A DNA stretch of 64,000 nt from Branchipolynoe longqiensis (Eukaryota > Annelida > Polychaeta > Phyllodocida > Polynoidae), in the NCBI GenBank assembly GCA_030323885.1, contig CM059186.1, positions 29,249,005 to 29,313,004 of the forward strand, written 5' to 3'. The stretch's first letter is position 1, and the number at the start of each line of letters is the position of its first letter. The notes below the pieces were generated by a model. The model ran no database searches. It was not told the DNA's origin and worked only from the letters and a program-made list of their open reading frames with translations. A program made the position numbers and the translations under genes. Below are positions 44,197 through 55,799 of the stretch, piece after piece.

Positions 44197-44950
44197 GTTG
44201 CTTGTAAGATGGTTAATTTACGAAGGCAGAGTCATGATGTGATTTAGTCTTTATTCAGAAACAGAGAGGATCAGTACACTCAATCTAAATGGTTAGTTCA
44301 GGTCAATTATAAATCAATCAGTACATTCAAATCTACAATGTTATATCAGATCAAATGTCACTCTCTTCAATCACAGGTCAAATGGCGGGCGGGACCTGAA
44401 CCCTCAACCCTACCCATTACCTGTTTTATCAGCAGTGTGGGTGGGTGGGGGAAGTTAGATCAGTGTTCCGTTGATTGCGGCAGGAACAGTTGTGATGGTT
44501 TGAACCTGGAGGAGGGTGGTCACATGACCGTTTTGGCAGGAAATTCAAAGTCTGGTTGGGTCAGCGTGCCCTGGAGGCGGTGGGTGGAGTTACTCCAGGT
44601 AATCTGCCAGACGGCGGCCACGGCCACGGCCAGGTCAGTTCAGGGTTTTGAGGCTAGGTGGCGCCATCAGGGTCATATCGTTTGGGGCGACTCTCCGCCC
44701 CGTAAATTACCCATGTTACGAATAACATGCACAATTCATGACGATGGATACCGGGTTAGTGTAGCCCTGCCAGAATACTGCATTATTCAGTTAATGCCAT
44801 ACTTAAAAGCACCAATCAAACTAAAGCATTACGGTCACTATTGCAATATAAGTTAACCCTGTGAAGGTAGAACAAATTAACTGGTCATTCACTTTTGAAC
44901 ACAACTTGAGCAGCATTCAACTAGTACGATTTTATTAACTATTTTACAAA
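44197..44950. other. No gene seen; CTCF-like core
   Basis: CTAGGTGGCGC at 44654-44664 matches the inner CTCF core. The 172-codon plus frame (44338-44856) has no domain I recognise; it is compositionally ordinary and therefore the least easily dismissed non-repeat frame. Confidence 0.35.
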
Positions 44951-44952
44951 AG

Positions 44953-45152
44953 TACAAATCCAAAAAAACTAACATAGACTACTAACCATATTAAGCAACC
45001 ACTTACCTGCTACTGTAATCCAGGCAATCAAACACCTTATCAGCTACTGTGTGATAAGATAACTCCACCACTACAGCTGGGCAGCATTGAAAACAAGCCT
45101 GAGTACTCGAGCCTATATGCTATGGACAGTATAAACACAGCCTCAATACAAA
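44953..45152 (+). repeat. Interspersed repeat R200
   Basis: Second copy of the repeat at 23140-23342, same orientation, followed in both places by A-rich DNA. Confidence 0.7.
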
Positions 45153-45194
45153 ATAAATTAAAAAAAGAAGAAAAGGTGATATTACTTCCTGCAA

Positions 45195-45358
45195 TGGCAC
45201 CTTACTAGCCTGGCGCTCGGCATTAATAAGATCGGGCAGGGACTGGTTTAGCTCAGTGTCAGGATAATGTCATTGAGTGGGATATTGGGTCATGGTATCA
45301 GCGGCCTGATTTCCCAGTGGGACAGCCCTATAAAGTCGCCATAAGTGTGCACTGAGAG
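45195..45358 (+). mobile_element. SINE-A internal fragment
   Basis: TAGCCTGGCGCTCGGCATTA to CATAAGTGTGCACTGAG. Head and tail absent; the end abuts a possible coding fragment. Confidence 0.8.
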
Positions 45359-45517
45359 CGCAAAGAAAAGTTGTTGGCTAAGAAAGCATTGTTGGTCGGG
45401 ACAGATGAGGAGTTAACAGAGCTGGAGAATTCGCCACGGATTACCTTGTCGACGGTGGCCTCAATGAGTAAGCAGCTGGCCAATGTTGATTTGAAGGATA
45501 CTGTCGCATTTTGTTAA
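45356..45517 (+). pseudogene. Unidentified 53-codon coding-like fragment
   Basis: An open frame without its own start reads ERKEKLLAKKALLVGTDEEL and continues to DLKDTVAFC, then a stop. Its K/E/L-rich, helix-like composition differs from the surrounding AT-rich DNA. It could be a decayed exon or part of an element's protein. No family recognised. Confidence 0.25.
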
Positions 45518-45944
45518 AGAAGTAATATACGAACAGTTCGATTTAGTGACAAAAGGACTGTTGGGGAGACTTATTACTATTAGGCGAGAAAACACTATAG
45601 TGACAGACGAAAGTAAACATCCCAAAATGTTGATCATGATAATTTTTAATAAGTGAAGTTCCATTGGCAGGTTACTGCCCCATTACGGATATCAATCTAA
45701 CCTAAGTGAAATAATACATTTCACAATTCCTGTAGATATATATGTAATGTACATGCATTATAAAAGTATAATTAATTGGAAGCTTTAACTCCTTATTATT
45801 ATCATCTACAGTCCTGCTCTTATGATTAATTGTTCATCGACTATGCAACTGGGCCGATTGTAGCGCCCCCTGACTACAAACACGGTAACTTGTCTGGCCG
45901 CACTCAGTCACTCTGTCCGTGATTTATATGTACAATAAATGTTT
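45518..45944. other. No gene seen
   Basis: AT-rich. Minus-strand TCAGGGGGCGC at 45863-45873 resembles a CTCF inner core with one mismatch. Confidence 0.4.
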
Positions 45945-46122
45945 TACTAAAACCTCTCTAACCGACCACATCCACAGATCGACCACTCCCCTATATCAAT
46001 CCCTTTATTTGAGTCCCAACAATACCATTGTAACTATATCCTAACGCCCTAAACCGACCACCTCCCTAATAGGACCGCTTAAAGTCGGTCTCAAGGTCGG
46101 TCGATATAGAGAGGTTTTACTG
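45945..46122. mobile_element. POGO-1 MITE
   Basis: ACTAAAACCTCTCTAACCGA to GATATAGAGAGGTTTTACTG, right flank TA. The left terminus has lost CAG. Confidence 0.8.
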
Positions 46123-46737
46123 TATACCTCCAGTGTGTGTGGCGTGAAGGGGGACCTACCCACCAATTCACCAATTACCCCAACTGCTAGTGTTGGTGGG
46201 GGGGGGGGGAGTGGGGGGGGGGGAATCCCCCAATGCGCCACGGAGAAATAGATGTATAAAGTATATGTTCTCCTTGCATTTATACTTGTATACTGCGTTA
46301 TCCATCACATATATATAAGCTGAGTAGTATTACAGAGAATCGTCGTGTCTGATTCTGGTGTGCAATTGATTTTGCACACCTGCAGAGGTTTGTAGTTAAA
46401 GAATTGATTTAGCCATCAAAGCTGTGAATATGGTACGCATCACGACCTAGAGTTATGGACTTCCTTTCACTCTGGGTGGTTTTACTTCCTACTTGAACAA
46501 TAAAGACATCATCTAGAGAACATATAACACCACAGATGTGATTTAAACTGACACCACTCAAAACTAACATTGCGACTGCAACTTGCACCGCACAAGGCTA
46601 TCATCATATCTCATATACTTGTTTAATTACCTGTCAATTAGCCATACCAAATTGCATACGTCATGTGTATGAAATGTTATGGCGGTATAGGTAGCATGGT
46701 TAAAGACACTTCATTCAAAGAATAAAACCATATATAA
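46123..46737. other. No gene seen
   Basis: G-runs at 46196-46222 and a GTGTGCAATTGATTTTGCACAC hairpin near 46359-46380. Otherwise unrecognised. Confidence 0.4.
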
Positions 46738-46990
46738 AACAGGTCGGGAGTTCGATTCCCGATCGAGTCAAATCAATGACGAACAACATTGATACATGTC
46801 ACTTCCTATATTTGCGCTCGCCATTAGTAGGATAGGGAAGGGACTGGTTAGCTCAGTATCATGATAACGTGATTGAGTGGGATATCAGGGCATGGTGCTG
46901 GCACCCTGGTCCCCTAGTGGGGCAGTACTATAAAGTCTCCCTGATATGACCTTAGATGTTGCCAGGACGCAAAATTCCAACAAACAACTA
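46738..46990 (+). mobile_element. SINE-A, truncated in the head
   Basis: Starts in the T arm (GGTCGGGAGTTCGATTCCCG) and runs to GTTGCCAGGACGCAAAATTC. About 40 bp of the body before the tail is deleted. Confidence 0.85.
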
Positions 46991-47167
46991 AAAGAAACAT
47001 CCTCCCTTCACCAACTAGCTAACACAGTACCACAATGCAATGCCAAAGCAAACCGGATGTAGATGTGTTAAACTTCGCACTACGCCCAGACTTGCTCGGG
47101 AATCCATCCCCCTCGATACATTAATGCCATTGTCTCTGGGAGGTCCCCCTCCATCCCCATAGCATCC

Positions 47168-47275
47168 ACTACACACACACACACCACACACACCACACAC
47201 ACCACACACACACACACCACACACACCACACACACCACACACACCACACACACCACACACACCACACACACCACC
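47168..47275 (+). repeat. (CACACACAC)n microsatellite
   Basis: ACACACCAC 9-bp units. They encode a VCVVCVV pseudo-frame on minus. Confidence 0.95.
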
Positions 47276-47549
47276 CTCAATGCATTGATCGCGGCTCCAA
47301 CCGCAGCCCAAGCGAGAAAACCCGGCAAATATCGGTCACGTGACAGACAGAGAGAGGTGCGCGTCGCTGCTCCTAGGGGGCAGCACTATTGAGCGGGAGC
47401 GGTAGCGGCGTATTGATTCTTACTTAGCTCCTCTCCCTGTATGGGCGGAAATACGCACGATGCTCAAATGTCACCACTGAGGTGGGGGAAGCCACTTCCT
47501 ACACGCCACAAGTAAAGTGCAGTTAGACAAGCGGAAATCTGTGACTGAT

Positions 47550-48070
47550 GCGTCATGATGTCTATGGACAGTGACAGCAATGGTGGATGTGCCAGTGGTG
47601 ATAAAGGTGGGATAGAGAGTGATAGTGACAGTGGGGAATTCCAACAATGGTGACATTGACAGTGCAGCTGGGGGGGTAAAAGTGACAATGGGTGGGGTCG
47701 TGTCGGTCCGAGTGGCAGTGACAGTGAAAGTAATGGCAACGTGACAGTGGTTGTGACAGTTAAAGTGGGTGGTGACAATGTCGGTGACAGTGACAGGGAG
47801 GTTGGCAGTGGCAATGACAGTGGCAATGACGGCGATGGCGATGGTGGCAGTGACAGCAGTGGTGACAGTTGGTGGTGGCAGTGACAAAGGCGGTGATAAT
47901 GACAGTAATGTTGGCAGAGACAATGACAGTGGCAGTTAAAGGGGGAGTGGCAGTTTGGGTGATGGCAAGGGTGACAGTGAGAGTAGTGGTGACAGTGACA
48001 GTGTCGGCGAAAGTGAAAGTGACAATTAACTGGTAGTGGTGGAGATGACAATGGGGACAATGACAGATGT
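47550..48070 (+). repeat. Degenerate (GACAGTGGCAAT)n hexamer-based array
   Basis: About 500 bp built from TGACAG, TGGCAG and TGACAA hexamers. The hexamer lacks stops in several frames, producing the 213- and 150-codon minus frames, which I do not accept as genes. Confidence 0.85.
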
Positions 48071-48782
48071 AGCGTTAGCATAATGTTTCTATGCGAATTA
48101 CCCATTATTCATATATCTGCAGAATCTAATTAGTATATTATTAAGTTATTATGACATATATTATAGGCCAGATGACCAGGTTAGGACGCTGACACTATGA
48201 GCTTCCGGTAGATGAAAAAATTATTCCACACACACAAAACACAAGATTCAGTGACAGTGATGGCGACGGTGGCTGTGATGCGCAGCGAAGGAGGAAGTCA
48301 AGGCAGGAATGGGAAAAAAAACAACTTTATTAAATGTAAAGTGTGGGGGGGGGGGGGCAATGTACAATGATGGGGAAGGTAAATGTACAATGAATAAATA
48401 AAGTGCATGAGGCAATTGAAATGTCAGAGTGTCATGTTAGGGGATGGGCCCCGAAGAGCCCTCCGCCCTAGAAGATGGAGGTAGGATAGTAAGGGTGTGT
48501 GGGTGGAGAAAATTGGTTGTGTAGTGTGTCTGGCAGTGCGAGGAGGCGGAGTGGAGAGGGAAGGCTGGAGCGCAGCTTATACGGAGGGAGGAGCAGGGGG
48601 GGGGGGGGGGGGTTATGCAACCCAACGGTCGGCGGCGGAAATGACGAGGGGGGGTACTCCTCCTTTACTGTGAATCAAACGCAATGCAAGCATTACGACC
48701 AATGATGGTTGACAGCTGCATTGAGCGGGGGACAAGGCATTCTAAAAATACTACAATAACCAACACGTTGTGACAGCATTTG
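48071..48782. other. No gene seen; G-runs
   Basis: G homopolymers at 48343-48357 and 48597-48612. A second short GACAGTGATGGCGAC patch near 48252. Confidence 0.4.
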
Positions 48783-49790
48783 TGAATAGTATTGTTGTGG
48801 GGGCAATGACAATGGGGAATATTGCGCTTAGAGCGGGAGTCGAACCCACATCTCTTGCATTCTGGGACAGTGTGCTTGTTTGTTTAACCATCCTCCCACC
48901 CTCCCACCCTCCTCCCAGCACAAAAAGTAGATATCGGCTATTGGGGGTTGCGCCAGTGTGCTAACCATTTCACAAGCTAGCCTCCCTGGGGCCGTATGCA
49001 GGAGTCAGTGTTAGGGGCGAAAAAACGGTGTTTGGCGGGAATTCCGGGTTAGCGGCGAAAAAATGGTATGCACGAGTCAGTGTTAGGCCTAACACCAAAG
49101 GCTTAACCGGTGTTACCTTAACCCTAAAAAATATCAGGTTTAGCGAGTTTATTAGGCCCAAATCTATTCAATGCTGTCATATTTAACAGAATTAGATACG
49201 CAATAAGTGAAATTTATTCAAATTAACCCTAAATTCGAACCCTCCTTAAGGCTACCGCCGCATTGGAGGCGATATTAATAGTTATATTTTCGAATCGACG
49301 AATGTAAAGTAAACAAATCGCCGCCGCCGCATCGACCTCCCTTGCCATACTGGTGGCGGCAGCGATTTGTTTACTTTACGTTCGTCGATTCGAAAATATA
49401 ACTATTAATATCGCCGCCAATGCGGCGGTAGCCTTAAGGAGGGTTCGAATTTAGGGTTAATTTGAATAAATTTCACTTATTGCGTATCTAATTCCGTTAA
49501 ATATGATAGCATTTGATATATTTAAGCCTATTATATGGGTACAGACACAGAGGGATTTCCCAGATCTATAAATAAATTCACGTTTAGCTATAATGAAAGT
49601 GTTACAGGCTCCTGCATACGACTTGACACAGTTCCCGATTTCAGTGATAGCTAAACGGTAACAGGCTCTAACACCAAAACCCGCTAACACTGACTCCTGC
49701 ATACGGCCCCTGATGTTAGCACCCCACCCACACCTGCCTGGCTATGTGGCTCCTTGCCTGAGAGGTCAGTGTAGACTACTACACTATTAA
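48783..49790 (-). mobile_element. SINE-C interrupted by element G2 and by a short insertion
   Basis: Minus head half at 48793-48986 and tail half at about 49713-49790 (CTTGCCTGAGAGGTCAGTG on plus), split by G2. The head half also has about 77 bp inserted between two copies of CAGTGTGCT (48868-48876 and 48954-48962). Confidence 0.75.
48987..49712. mobile_element. CGG-rich TIR element G2
   Basis: TIRs GGGGCCGTATGCAGGAGTCA and TGACTCCTGCATACGGCCCC, near perfect for about 27 bp. The centre is a large palindrome around 49210-49450 whose arms contain GCGGCGATATTAATAGTTAT. No transposase. Confidence 0.85.
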
Positions 49791-49863
49791 CAACATCGAA
49801 ATATAATGTAATACCACTGCTGATGGTAACGCTACCTACTGTGATGATAGCATCACATTTTGG

Positions 49864-50207
49864 GGACTAGACGAGGTGGCCGAATGAGTAGAGCGTCGGT
49901 CTCCTGTTTTGGGAGATCGGGAAATAAATGAGTTTGTGGGTTTGAATCATGGTCCAGTCAAACTGATGACTTAAAAATGTATGCTTGTTGCTTCTTACCC
50001 TGGCACTTGGCATTATTAGGATAGGGCAAGGACTGGTTAGCTCAGTGTCAGGATAATGTGACTGAGTGGGATATAAGGTCATGGTGCTGGAGCCTGGTTT
50101 CCCACTGGGGCAGCACTATAAAGTCACCATGAGTACACAATGTCACAAGTCGGTACCCATCCTGATATGACCTTAGATGTTGCTAGCACCTAAAAGAACA
50201 ACAAACA
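49864..50207 (+). mobile_element. SINE-A with 12-bp TSD
   Basis: Full copy with variant head (GAGGTGGCCGAATGAGTAGAGC-like) and extra sequence before the B box. Flanked by ATCACATTTTGG at 49852-49863 and 50208-50219. Confidence 0.9.
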
Positions 50208-50339
50208 ATCACATTTTGGAAACCAAAGCATTACCTAGATTCCATTCTACATTCTACATATATGCACTCGTTAAACGTTTAGTGCAGTTTGATACTCTCA
50301 TGCTCTGTTCTAATGGGGGCAAACAAAGGATATATATTA

Positions 50340-50452
50340 GCCATCATTTCGGCAGGCATACGAAATTAAAATGGATGTTTCCACTTCAAATTTATGCAAA
50401 GTTATCCCTTTAGGATAGAAAAGTACTTCAAATTAAAGAAAGTAGAGTATGC
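50340..50452 (-). repeat. R280 fragment
   Basis: ACTTCAAATTAAAGAAAGTA with the adjacent CCACTTCAAATTT block on plus. Confidence 0.6.
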
Positions 50453-50475
50453 TGACCAACATAATGCACTTACAA

Positions 50476-50925
50476 TTTTGGTAGATCGTGGGTTCGAATC
50501 CTGGTAGAGTCAAACCGATGATGTAAAACTCGTTACTTGTCGCTTCCTAGCCTGGCCCTCAGCATTACTGCTGCCGAATGAGTTGAGCGTCCGTGCCCCG
50601 CTTTGGTAGATAGTGGGATTCGAATCCATGGATTCGAATCCATGGGTTTTAACCCAGGTCGAGTCAAACCAATGACTTAAAATTGTATACTTGTCGCTTC
50701 CTCACCAGGCGCTCAGCATTATTAGGATAAGGGCAAGGACTGCTTGGCTCAGTGTCAGGATAATGTGACTTAAGTGGGCTATCAGGTCATTGTGCAGGCA
50801 GCTTGGTCTCGCAGTGGGATAGCACTGTAAAGTTGCCACAAGTGCGCACTGTCACAAGTCGGTACCATCCTGATATGACCTTACATGTTGCAGGACATAA
50901 AACTCCAACAACCAACCAGCTGCCA
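50476..50925 (+). mobile_element. Two SINE-A copies in direct tandem
   Basis: A piece (50476-50566, from GTAGATCGTGGGTTCGAATC to CCCTCAGCATTA) is followed by a full copy (50567-50925, CTGCCGAATGAGTTGAGCG to CAACAACCAACC). The second has a triplicated GATTCGAATCCATGG-like block at its B box. Confidence 0.85.
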
Positions 50926-51335
50926 AGAGGAACAAGCGTATATAGAGGCATATTAGGTTACTGGATACCAACTCAAATACCAGACAATGTCAAATAACAA
51001 ATATCAAAACCAGACGATGTCAAATAACAAATATCAATGCCAAACAATGACACCATACATGCCTATATGCAAGAGGCACACACCTATCCACACCCGCCGT
51101 ACATTATACGACAATTTGCATTGATCATTGAACGACACTCCTGAATCGTGCCATTAGGAATCGCTGTTCCTGGTTCTGGTGAGACACATTGTTTTGACTG
51201 TGGATTAGACGATTTCCACCATCAACCCGCTGTCTGCCGTCAGTGACCGAACTGTATTGTGGGTAGCAATTCACAGTGTGGCTTATTCTGTGGGAAACGC
51301 TTCATCAAGGATTTCCACACACCCACTAATTGGCC
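50926..51335. other. No gene seen
   Basis: Contains a short direct repeat, CAGACGATGTCAAATAACAA, around 50985-51030. Otherwise unrecognised. Confidence 0.4.
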
Positions 51336-51346
51336 CTCTGGTGGCA

Positions 51347-51646
51347 GTTGGTTTGTTGTTGGAGTTTTACCTCCTGGTAACATCTATGTTCATATCAGGA
51401 TGGGTACCGACTTGTGACAGTTTGCACTCGTGGCGACTTTGTAAACGCTGCCCCACTGGGAAACCAGGCTGCTAGCACCATGAACTGATATCCCACTCAA
51501 TCACGTTATCCTGACACTGAGCCAACCAGACCTTGCCCTATCCCAATAATGCTGAGTACCTGGTTAGAAAGCAACGAGTATAAATTGTTACGTCATTGGT
51601 TTGACTCGAAGAGGGAGACTCAACCCATTCAGCCATCCCGTCTGGT
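51347..51646 (-). mobile_element. SINE-A with 11-bp TSD
   Basis: Full minus copy with a deleted anticodon region. Flanked by CTCTGGTGGCA at 51336-51346 and 51647-51657. The TSD itself contains a CTCF-like half core (reverse: TGCCACCAGAG). Confidence 0.9.
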
Positions 51647-51802
51647 CTCTGGTGGCATTAGGAAAAACTTAATGTTGTAGGTAACTGCTCATCATCACTA
51701 TACGCGCTCACCGGAAAATGCCTATAATAAATGGTGATGCTATGGGGAGGTAAACTCCAAAAATATCTAACTTCAAGCACCAATATCTTTTACAACCTAC
51801 CT

Positions 51803-52553
51803 GGGGCCTTATGCATGGGGCGGTGCTAGCACCCTAACCGAGTTTTGGCGGGCACTACATGGCTAACGGTGGAGAATCCACATGCAAGAAGTGGTGCCAG
51901 CACTAGCCGCCGGCCGTAGCCTAGGCTAAGCTACCCTGCTTTCATATCAGGGTTAACGGTGGTGTTAGGTACCGATTAGGCCCAAATCTATTCAATGCTA
52001 TCATATTTAACAGAATAACATAGTAAAAAAGTTAAATTTGGTCAAATTAACCCCAAAATCGAATCCACTTATGGTGTTTGATATTAACGCTGCCGCTACA
52101 TTGGCGGCGATATTCATACTATCGAATCTAAACAAAACAAATGGCCGCCGATATGACGGCGGCGAATGTCACTTCGATTTTGTCCTTACTTTCACCAATT
52201 TAATTTAACAGAATAACATACAAAAAAAGTGAAATTTGGCCAAATTAAACCAGAAATCGAACCGATATTAATGCCGCCGCCGAATTTTGGTAAAATTAAA
52301 CCAATAATCGAAGCGATATTAATGCCGCCGCCGCCACATCAGCGGCGATATTGTGAAATAGCGGTGCTCGCCGGGAACAGGCTCAGAGGGATTTCTCAAA
52401 TCTATAAATAACTGCTAAGGTTTACTACCCGCACCGGTTTGGGCGCCACTGCATACGACTTGACCTACTCCACCATGTCAGTGATAGCTACCCCAGTGCT
52501 AGCATTTAGCACCGGGAGCACGTAGCACTGCTTCATGCATACCGCCCCTGATG
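51803..52553. mobile_element. CGG-rich TIR element G3
   Basis: GGGGCCTTATGCATGGGGCG to CTTCATGCATACCGCCCCTG. The interior has TATTTAACAGAATAACATA and GATATTAATGCCGCCGCCG repeats shared with G1. Confidence 0.8.
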
Positions 52554-52785
52554 TCTAAATCTCTCATGACTTGTGCCGCTAGTCGGTATATTAATGCACA
52601 TTGAAAGAGGATTGTCGTGTAGGGTACGCACGACATGCTTAAAGGACAGTGCAACACACGTGTGCTTTATATCAAATTACAGCATACACCAGATACACAT
52701 CTGGTTCACTCCGTGTCAATACCAGATGTACACTTGTATTGCTTGATGTCCTCACTGGGCTGCAGAACACAACACATACAAGAGG

Positions 52786-53118
52786 AACCGGACGCGATAA
52801 CCGAATCGATAAAGCACAGACCTCACCTGCGGAAGGTCGAGGGTTCGGTTCTCGGTCGAGTCAAACCAATGACTTATAAAATTGATGCTTGTTGTTTAAT
52901 AGCCAGGCACTCGGCATTAATAGGATAGGACAAGGATTGGTTAGTTGAGCATCAGGATAATGTGATTGAGTGTGATATCGGGCCATGGTGCTGACAGCCT
53001 GATTTCCCTGTGGTGCAGCACTATAAAATCACCATTAGTGTGCACTCTCACAAGTGGGTAGCCGTACTGATATGACCTCATATGTTGCCAGGACGGAACA
53101 CTCCAACAATCAGCTAAG
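52786..53118 (+). mobile_element. SINE-A, full length
   Basis: Head (GCGATAACCGAATCGATAAAGC, B box GGGTTCGGTTCTCGG), body and tail (GTTGCCAGGACGGAACAC). Confidence 0.9.
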
Positions 53119-53189
53119 TGGCCGTTGTTTAGCGATCCATGATTTATTCAGCCGCCACCAGGAGGCGTTCAGCAGACGCTGCCGGGCCA

Positions 53190-53245
53190 CATCCGGAGGG
53201 GGTGGGGGTGGGGGTGGGGGTGGGGGTGGTGGTGGGTGTGGGGGT
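53190..53245 (+). repeat. (GGGGGT)n array
   Basis: About nine GGGGGT hexamers. Confidence 0.95.
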
Positions 53246-53551
53246 TAGGGAGCACCCTTGGGACCGTAGTTAAGTGCTTAGACACAAAGGTGTACATTCC
53301 AACTGGTTTGCATAAATAACAGATCTATTAATTGTTTACCCGCGCGATATGAACTGAGGGGAGGGGGAATAGGCGGCTTTATCGCTCAATTCAACAATAT
53401 GTGCAAATATCAGCTGATACCAGCTGATACCAGAACAGATTTGTAACTATGCAATATAGCGGATATCACAGTGCCCTCCTTCTCCCCTCCGCCCCAACAT
53501 CAGACCATGCTTCTTTATCAACTTGTGCGTGGTAAGGGTGTTGCAAACGCA

Positions 53552-53740
53552 TGAGTATATAGTGCCTAGAGTGGGACTCGAACCCAGATGTCTGCCATTC
53601 AAATGGGAGCGTCCCAACCATTAGTCTATCTAGGTTCCCTGATGCAATCACTCTACTCATCTCGATCTGTGCAGGTGGCTTCTTGTCTGTGAGATCAGTG
53701 CAGCTCAATGCAGTAGATCAAGTCACTTATGAAATGCATA
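53552..53740 (-). mobile_element. SINE-C head joined to SINE-C tail
   Basis: Plus-strand text GCCTAGAGTGGGACTCGAAC to CATTAGTCTATCTAGG is the head; CTGATGCAATCACTC is the junction; GAGATCAGTGCAGCTC is the tail of another unit. MITE-M follows at the same relative place as at 15.0 kb. Confidence 0.7.
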
Positions 53741-53741
53741 C

Positions 53742-54060
53742 CGTATATGTCCCAATAGAACCATGCTACCCAATAGAAGCAAAACCCCCCATTTCAAGAT
53801 TGAAAGCATGCACTAATTTATGATTATATTCAGACTGAATGCACATAAAATAAGACAATCCCCCTTTATTTCAGAGGCACGACAAAAACAAATACAAATT
53901 TACGATCATATTCAGACTGAATGCACATAAAATAAGACAATCCCACTTCATTTCAGAGGCACGACAAAAACAAATCCATGACATTTTTTAACTTTGAATA
54001 GATGCGCATCCATGTATCTGCACTCACGCAGTGCGCATCTATTGGGACATATACAGTATA
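53742..54060 (-). mobile_element. MITE-M copy 2
   Basis: TATGTCCCAATAGAACCATG at the left and GCATCTATTGGGACATATA at the right. Same internal ~75-bp tandem duplication as 14710-15017. Confidence 0.75.
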
Positions 54061-54483
54061 TATATTTTACCATTCGTACGGTGAATAATAATATGATCAG
54101 AAATGATACGGTTCTGGAGGGAAAAGGATACAATTGATCAGCAGATTATAATGAATTGACCGTTTTATTAAATATCCGAAATAATATACAGCCGGCTGAA
54201 ATGATATATTGAACATAAAACAGAATAATGAGAAATAAAGCAATAAATAAATAAACAAATATAATTTAACGTCTGACATGGCTAAGGCAGTGGCTAAGCG
54301 CAGTGCTCGAACGTCCTTCCCTCACAGGCTAGCCAATTAGACGTGCCAGGAGGCACCACCTAGTGAGCGAAGGAAGAACTAGTCCTTTCTCAGCACCTAT
54401 GGCAGTTTCAGGTCCAATGACTGACCCACAAAGAAGTGCATTTCACTCATCCTTGGCTTGCACATGCCAACAGACATAACCAG
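54061..54483. other. No gene seen
   Basis: AT-rich to 54260. 54280-54440 contains CAGTGGCTAAGCGCAGTGCTC, vaguely tRNA-like but without a matching family member here. Confidence 0.35.
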
Positions 54484-55072
54484 ACAAAGAATTTTCTAGT
54501 CCGGTGGTGTTCGATATCAAAATGTACCAAAATGTGTCGATATGTTGCGCTTTCAACGGACAAGGAACGTACATTAACGAATAGCCACCGGACGATAACC
54601 GGACGATAACAGGACTATAACTGGATGACACCGGATAACAATGGACAAGCAACGGTCAACCGACGGGCAAAAACCAAATGTCAAACGGATGGACCGAATA
54701 TCAACCGGACACGTACCGGACTGTGAACGGACGTGCCGAAAACATATAAAAAACTGATGGACCGAATTCCAGCAACACCATCAACAGACTTTGCAGGAAG
54801 TAAACCGGAGATATAATGGATGGGTACCGGACATGAACTGAACACATACTTAAAACAGACACCAACCTTTCATGTCAGTCCGGTGGTGTTCGGTACAAGT
54901 TTTGTGCATGTTCAAAACTTGACACCATACACCACCAGACACCACCGGACAGAGAACGGACACGCCAGATGCATACCATATAATATATAAAATGGACATT
55001 GACGTATTTCATCGGAAAGTGTCCATTTTCTATCAGGTACCCCAATCCGGTAAGGTGTGACAGAGCCTTAAA
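54484..55072 (+). mobile_element. Palindrome-bearing TIR element P10 (subfamily CCGGA)
   Basis: Right end CAATCCGGTAAGGTGTGACA then GAGCCTTAA; the left TIR is lost. The body contains CCGGACGATAA tandem units (54585-54625). Internal near-palindrome at 54899-54918. Shares ATCAAAATGTACCAAAATG with P12. Confidence 0.75.
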
Positions 55073-55096
55073 GCTCGCCCGCAGGCTCGCCGACTT

Positions 55097-55097
<1 letters not shown>

Positions 55098-55147
<50 letters not shown>

Positions 55148-55150
55148 ATC

Positions 55151-55180
<30 letters not shown>
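55098..55180. repeat. (AT)n microsatellite
   Basis: Two AT blocks separated by GTGTATCT. Confidence 0.95.
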
Positions 55181-55181
<1 letters not shown>

Positions 55182-55466
55182 ATCTAAAGCTGCATAGTCC
55201 GATGAAAGCATCAAATTGTCAAAACCAAAACAATTATCTAAATTTGATTTGACATATCTTACTTAGATATTGATGCACTTAGTAAGCATTTGTTACCCCA
55301 TAGAAGGACATACTAAGTCAATTTACTAGAACCTGTTACTGCTGAAGCATACGGTGCAAGAGTTTGGGCACGCTTTCCAACAACTAATTTGACATGTTTG
55401 CACTTCAAATATCACCAACGGTAGCCATTTAAAATAAAAGTTACTTCAAATTAAAATAAAGTAGAT
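55182..55466 (-). repeat. Interspersed repeat R280, full
   Basis: Minus copy from AAAGCTGCATAGTCCGATG to AAATAAAGTAGATTACA on plus. Starts right after the AT array. Confidence 0.8.
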
Positions 55467-55564
55467 TACAACAACCAATCATGTGTATTTATCTCAGAAA
55501 ATGGCAGACACTCGAAACCAGTGGACTATGCAACTTTAATATATCATATATATATAATGTTGAT

Positions 55565-55752
55565 CGATGGTGCCTTCTGTCCTTGCCCTATCATTATAAT
55601 GTAGAGCGCCAGCCTAGGAACCGACAAGTATACATTTTTAAGTCATTGGTTTGACTCGACCAGGAGTCGACCCCACAAACCTATGGGTTTGGATCTCCCA
55701 ATCTCCCAAAACAGGAGACGGACACTCTACTCATTCGGCCACCCAGGCTAGT
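55565..55752 (-). mobile_element. SINE-A head and upper body
   Basis: Variant head with extra sequence between the arms (ACCCCACAAACCTATGGGTT on plus). The tail half is absent. Confidence 0.8.
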
Positions 55753-55799
55753 CACATGTTAAAATGGCAGCAACATAACCCACATAATTTTACTAATGA

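Noticed and set aside
44338..44856. 172-codon plus frame as a gene
   Set aside because: No recognisable domain, no splice or start context. Kept only as a note in the region entry.
47464..48105. 213-codon minus frame
   Set aside because: Degenerate TGACAG hexamer repeat; no domain.
49210..49450. Telomere-like TTAGGG repeats in G elements
   Set aside because: Only single TTAGGGTTAATTT words inside the element, no array.
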